Shown one piece after another: positions 60,077-64,000 of a stretch of DNA of 64,000 nt (position 1 is the first letter of the stretch; every line of letters starts with the position of its first letter). The position numbers were made by a program, and so were the translations under genes. Location: positions 248,001-312,000 of the forward strand of contig BCKC01000013.1 in assembly GCA_001600455.1 (NCBI GenBank), written 5' to 3'. The notes under the pieces are model-generated. The model was not told the origin of the DNA. It searched no databases and worked only from the letters and a program-made list of their open reading frames with translations. This DNA is from Endocalyx cinctus (taxonomy: Eukaryota > Ascomycota > Sordariomycetes > Amphisphaeriales > Apiosporaceae).

Positions 60077-60763
60077 ATGTCAGTACTTGAAGTTCACGAG
60101 AAACTTGTTGAGCGCTGTACAGCCGCTACCGAGATTTACAAAAAGAACTCCGTGGATAAAAATCATCTAATTATCTGCCTTAAGTGTGGCTTCGATACTC
60201 AGCTAATTAAAGACTTAGAATACAACTGGTGTTCTTTGATTATCCTTTGTTCTAAGTGTATAATGACAGCAATGAGGGCGTTAGGAACCAACCTTTCCGA
60301 CGAAAAAATGAATGCAATTATGGACCCTTGCCTTTCTATCGACCCCAATATACGCTCAAAACTTATTTATTCAGACAAAATTGTTAGAAGTATTGACGGC
60401 GTTGTTGAATGCTTCTTCAAAGACTTCAGCGACTTCGATATTATGGCAGCCCCTGGTACGCATCATTTATTGCCCCATACACGATCGGATATAAAGCGGC
60501 ACCCTATATGGAGGAGGCTAATCTCATACTGGAATACCTACCATAACTCACTATTTGAAAAGAACTATTGGTATGTGGGGATGAAAGTAGACGTTGATGA
60601 CGAGACAACTTATTCTAGCGACGTTTATTTGAAATATTTCACCGAAAGAATTACACTACTCAAAAGTATCTATGATCCTCCTGCTTGGCCTTATCCTCAA
60701 TCAACTTTCGGCGGGAAAATAATCGATCTCCCTAAGCCCCCAGCGCCCAAAAAACCGTTTTAA
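60077..60763 (+). CDS. hypothetical protein with two CxxC pairs, of a divergent pair
   Basis: A single-exon frame of 228 aa with a good start context (accaaaATG). Two Cys pairs, CLKC at about residues 34-37 and CSKC at about 58-61, are spaced like a four-Cys zinc ribbon. The middle is mixed helix/strand, and the C-terminus is Pro-rich (DLPKPPAPKKPF). No family is recognised. It neighbours the 162-aa gene in head-to-head orientation. No stops or frameshifts, in contrast to many genes in the window, suggest it is under selection. Other readings are a chance frame or a lineage-specific orphan. Confidence 0.5.
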   Translation: MSVLEVHEKLVERCTAATEIYKKNSVDKNHLIICLKCGFDTQLIKDLEYNWCSLIILCSKCIMTAMRALGTNLSDEKMNAIMDPCLSIDPNIRSKLIYSDKIVRSIDGVVECFFKDFSDFDIMAAPGTHHLLPHTRSDIKRHPIWRRLISYWNTYHNSLFEKNYWYVGMKVDVDDETTYSSDVYLKYFTERITLLKSIYDPPAWPYPQSTFGGKIIDLPKPPAPKKPF

Positions 60764-62212
60764 ATATTATGGATAGAAAGTAGGAAAGTGTAGGAGCATA
60801 TAAGAGCACAAAGACTACATAGGCCTAAATAAACGATTAATATTTAAGATATGAAACAAAACAACTGGTAGATAATGAATGAGTCAAGAGAAGTGTTACG
60901 ACCTACAATAATAAGGGGTAAATACTACGTAGACTTAAAGGGTAAAATGGTAAACAAATAAGCAATAATCGGGAAAGAATTTAAAATAGCATTTATTTCT
61001 ACCTTGTTTTTTAACTGCATAAGCGCATACTTATAGAAGTCCGAATAGGAGCTAAAAATATATTTAACTCAGAATAGAGGCCTTGATCCGTTATTCGAAG
61101 GCCCCAAGTTTACAATTTAAGAAGTTTCATTTTCATTATATTAACTTCGCGTGTACTAAAACCAAACCCTGGTTCTGTCCTTAGATACAGTACTATTTTC
61201 AGGTGAAGAGTCGTTTAGGTATTTAACCGCTAGAATAAGGCAAGACAGGAAGATGCGGTAGAAGTTATGAAAAGACTTTTACATTATTCATCGAGTGTTT
61301 CTCAAGCTTTAAGACATACACAAATATAGATACTAGATTGGAGACAGGTACATGGGAATTTTTAACAACTTTGTGAATAAACTCTTCGAGGGTTGGCGGA
61401 CGGGTATTACTCTGTAAAAAAATTTGTGATTGATAATAATAAAAGGTAAACACAAAGGTATGCCGACCTTGAATAGTAAGGAATAATGTGGGGTATTCTC
61501 TTGACAAAATATGCGATTATACGGCTAATAATAGGTTAACGCATCTCTAACACTAAGCTAAATGAATAATTAGTTTACCTAGGTTATATTTAACAACTTG
61601 GAATTACGGAGAAATATTTTACTATTACTTCGAAATAACCATCACCCAGAACTATTTTCAATTAAAACTAATAAATAACATATGACGGCAAGGTATTCTT
61701 AAATCAATATCTGCCTATGCTCTTTTCGGGACCCAAGTGCTCTCGCAGTTACTTCGACCAACTCAGACCTAATTCTAGACATAGAGCAGCCACTATATCA
61801 TTGCTTAATCATCAAATTTTCCGAGCGTCTCGGTCAATTCGTCGAGCGATCTCGTGCAAGGTTACTTTAATTATAGCCTGCGGTATGACATACATGCCTC
61901 TTTAAAACTGATACCTTAAACAACCGATCACTATGAATCTTGAGAACCCGCGGTATTAACGCCAGCATCATGGAATCATCGATACGGACAACAATTTCTC
62001 CCTAACATACATTACCCTAGTCGAAATAACCTTATTTCGACCTAGTAGCTGAGCTTTCAGTTTTGAAAGGCCGCTACCCGTGGAAATTTCCTGTTCTGGG
62101 GGGTAAACCTCTGCTAAACCAACGCTTTATAACGTCTGCTCGACGAGCCAGTAGAATTCTGCCTATAGCCGTGTTATCAGCTAGTAATATTTGATTCATC
62201 AGATTTTAATTG
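60764..62212. other. intergenic
   Basis: AT-rich; frames at 61265-61507 (-) and 61717-61905 (+) carry no recognised motif. Confidence 0.45.
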
Positions 62213-62530
62213 TTACCGTGTAGTATGCTGCTGAATAAGGGAAGATTTCTCATTCTCAAGCTCAGCTATATTAAGCTCTGTTCTTTCAATGGTTGCCGGT
62301 CGATTTCCTTCGTAACGCCATCTCTTGACGTCGGTATTCATCTTTTTGATCCGACGCTCTTTCTTGGCAATCCGTACACAAATATTGCATACGGAAATTA
62401 TTTCATTTGTCTGCCAGACGAGTTTCAGTCCACATGTCTCACCAGTGCGGTATTCTTTATTGCACTGTTGTTGAAATGAACCCCACCTCCAGTATCTGCA
62501 GGACCAACAAATTTGATCGTAAAAACACAT
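62213..62530 (-). CDS. small Cys-rich fungal protein
   Basis: A 105-aa frame from ATG 62530. The first half has Cys residues in the pattern CFYDQICWSCRYWRWG...QQCNKEYRTGETCGLKLV...CNIC, and the second half is a charged helix (RRIKKM..DVKRW). The block YRTGETCG followed by a C..C pair belongs to a common uncharacterised ascomycete family. The Cys spacing suggests metal binding, but this is not proven. It appears complete, although family members often carry a longer N-terminus. Confidence 0.6.
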   Translation of the reverse strand: MCFYDQICWSCRYWRWGSFQQQCNKEYRTGETCGLKLVWQTNEIISVCNICVRIAKKERRIKKMNTDVKRWRYEGNRPATIERTELNIAELENEKSSLIQQHTTR

Positions 62531-64000
62531 GGCTATTATAAAAGTTGAAGAATTTCAGGTTTCAGGGATGGATTAAAATAGGACTTTCTTACTGAGAATT
62601 GATTGAGCCCTTATTATTAAATAACTGTATAGGTTATAAGTAGGTAGTACTAAGCTAACTAAATATATCATTGGCCGAGCATATTCCGCCTGTGGTGTCA
62701 TTATGTATGTTGGTTACTCGAGCCACAGTCGACTAAGATCTCCAGTTGGATGCCTTGTGCGAGGACCCTACCTTATCTTTGCCAACATCTTGCTGTATAT
62801 CAGAATTCTCGGCAGTCCTAAAGGTCGAGACTTGGAGCTGACGCGGCGCAGTGATTGCAAGCTTGAAAATACTATTCGTATCATATTGCACCTTTCGCGT
62901 GACAAGTGGCTTCGTAGTGATACTCGCCAAGCTGGGCGGCTAGAGGAAGATAGTCGAATGAGGAAGTTGTCATGGACTCCAAGGGTGCGTAAAGGAGTGC
63001 GAGACTAGGTTACAGTTGACAAGGGGGCCTAAAAGGTTCCCCGAGGGGGGGTTGGTTGGTTCAAGTACCGGTTGGTATGACATAAAAAAGTTCTTCAATG
63101 TACGTTTAGCACCGGCGCAACATATAGCATTTTTGGTGTATAATTACAATGTATACGAGTCCTATATGCTACTATAATTTTATATATTGAGCTGTCGTTA
63201 AGCCGTTGCTAAGCTGTTAAGCGTCCGTTAGGGTTAACGGTTAGTGTTTGGGTTAGCTTCCGGAGGTCCGGGGGGCGACGCGAGCCCCCTGATAGTGTAC
63301 GACATATTTCACGTGTACTTATGTGCTGGTGTTGTGGTATATCTTTCTTTTTAACGTAACGAAGAGTTGGAGCAGGGTTAAAATTTAGATTCTGCTTCAG
63401 CTAGCCGGTACTGATCCCCTAGTCCAACTATTTCGATCCCCCGCCCAACTGCGAGCTCCGTATGCGCATACTAGGGCCTTCGAAACCTATGGGTCGTCTA
63501 ATTTATCCAAAGTGGAGCGACCATCCCACTCTCGCCGGAAGGATCTGATCTCCACTCCTAATTCACGCCGATTATCTAAGGTAATTTCTCAATTATTTGC
63601 CAACTATTGAGGATTCCATTACAAATACTATCCTCTGCCGGCGATTCTATTTCGGGAGAGATAGTGCTTCATGGGATAAGAAGAAATATGGAATGAATAC
63701 AACGTTGATAATCGAGCTCAGGGGAGGTATCTCTTTTATTAATTTTGGTCTCAGTGGCAATTAGGGACTTTTGTTAATGTTACTAGGGATCGGTTAAATT
63801 TGGGCGAATCATAGGACAGGTCCCGGACTGTCGGGTCGCCCTACGCTAATTAAGGCTTGCAACGAGCTCTAAATAGATTAGCGCAAGATAGCAAAGTTAC
63901 CTTTAACGGCACATTTATTATAATATTAGTTGGCAATTACCATTGTCGGCGGCGGAAATGGAGAAGTGGTCTGATAATTCCATATAAGGCTTGCTGCTTT
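62531..64000. other. intergenic to window end
   Basis: No supportable gene. A 101-codon frame at 62703-63008 (+) has no motif. At 63228-63256 a TTAGGGTTAACGG..TTTGGGTTAG stretch is telomere-like in composition but far too short to call. Confidence 0.45.

Noticed and set aside
63228..63256. Telomeric repeat tract
   Set aside because: Only one exact TTAGGG and one or two near copies; no tandem array.

Overview
This window is nuclear DNA from a filamentous ascomycete (Pezizomycotina, probably Sordariomycetes; the order cannot be fixed from sequence alone). The evidence is short GT-AG introns of about 48-91 bp with CTAAC/CTGAC-like branch sites, fungus-specific families (Fung_rhodopsin, HET, PDDEXK_12-like, DUF6606, 2EXR/F-box-like), and AT-rich stretches between genes. 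There is no operon structure. I see no tRNA, rRNA, CRISPR array or intact transposase.

Layout. 1-10.5 kb: a seven-helix Fung_rhodopsin protein, a secreted FAD oxidoreductase with two in-frame TAG codons near its end, a DUF6606 relic, a secreted intradiol dioxygenase, an aspartic-protease scrap and a SWIRM protein. 11-25.6 kb: an ankyrin gene with one stop, a 2EXR/F-box-like gene with four N bases, a collapsed NRPS scar, a decayed aminoglycoside-phosphotransferase-like gene, a decayed HET gene, a second Fung_rhodopsin gene and a coiled-coil AT-hook protein. 26.9-40.5 kb: a PDDEXK relic, a complete-length RNA-dependent RNA polymerase gene with two stops, small hypothetical genes, a C2H2 zinc-finger gene and a decayed F-box gene. 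42.8-53.1 kb: HET relics, a nearly open HET gene, a nuclear low-complexity protein and a metacaspase-like gene with one stop. 54.8-62.5 kb: an uncharacterised 473-aa gene, membrane-protein and TPR scraps, a head-to-head pair of unrecognised genes, and a small Cys-rich gene.

The strongest signal is the state of the genes rather than any single gene. At least eight loci (FAD oxidoreductase, ankyrin, APH, RdRP, three HET loci, metacaspase) keep homologous reading frame on both sides of isolated stop codons. Most of these stops can be derived from CAA, CAG or TGG by C-to-T or G-to-A changes, many in the CpA/TpG context favoured by repeat-induced point mutation (RIP). The affected genes are mostly recognition, cell-death or RNA-silencing functions, while housekeeping-like genes nearby (dioxygenase, SWIRM, coiled-coil, both rhodopsins) are open. 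I read the window as an accessory, RIP-exposed compartment in which an allorecognition/cell-death and RNA-silencing gene set is being lost or is variable. This is inference. Stop recoding by A-to-I mRNA editing remains a testable alternative for the TAG cases.
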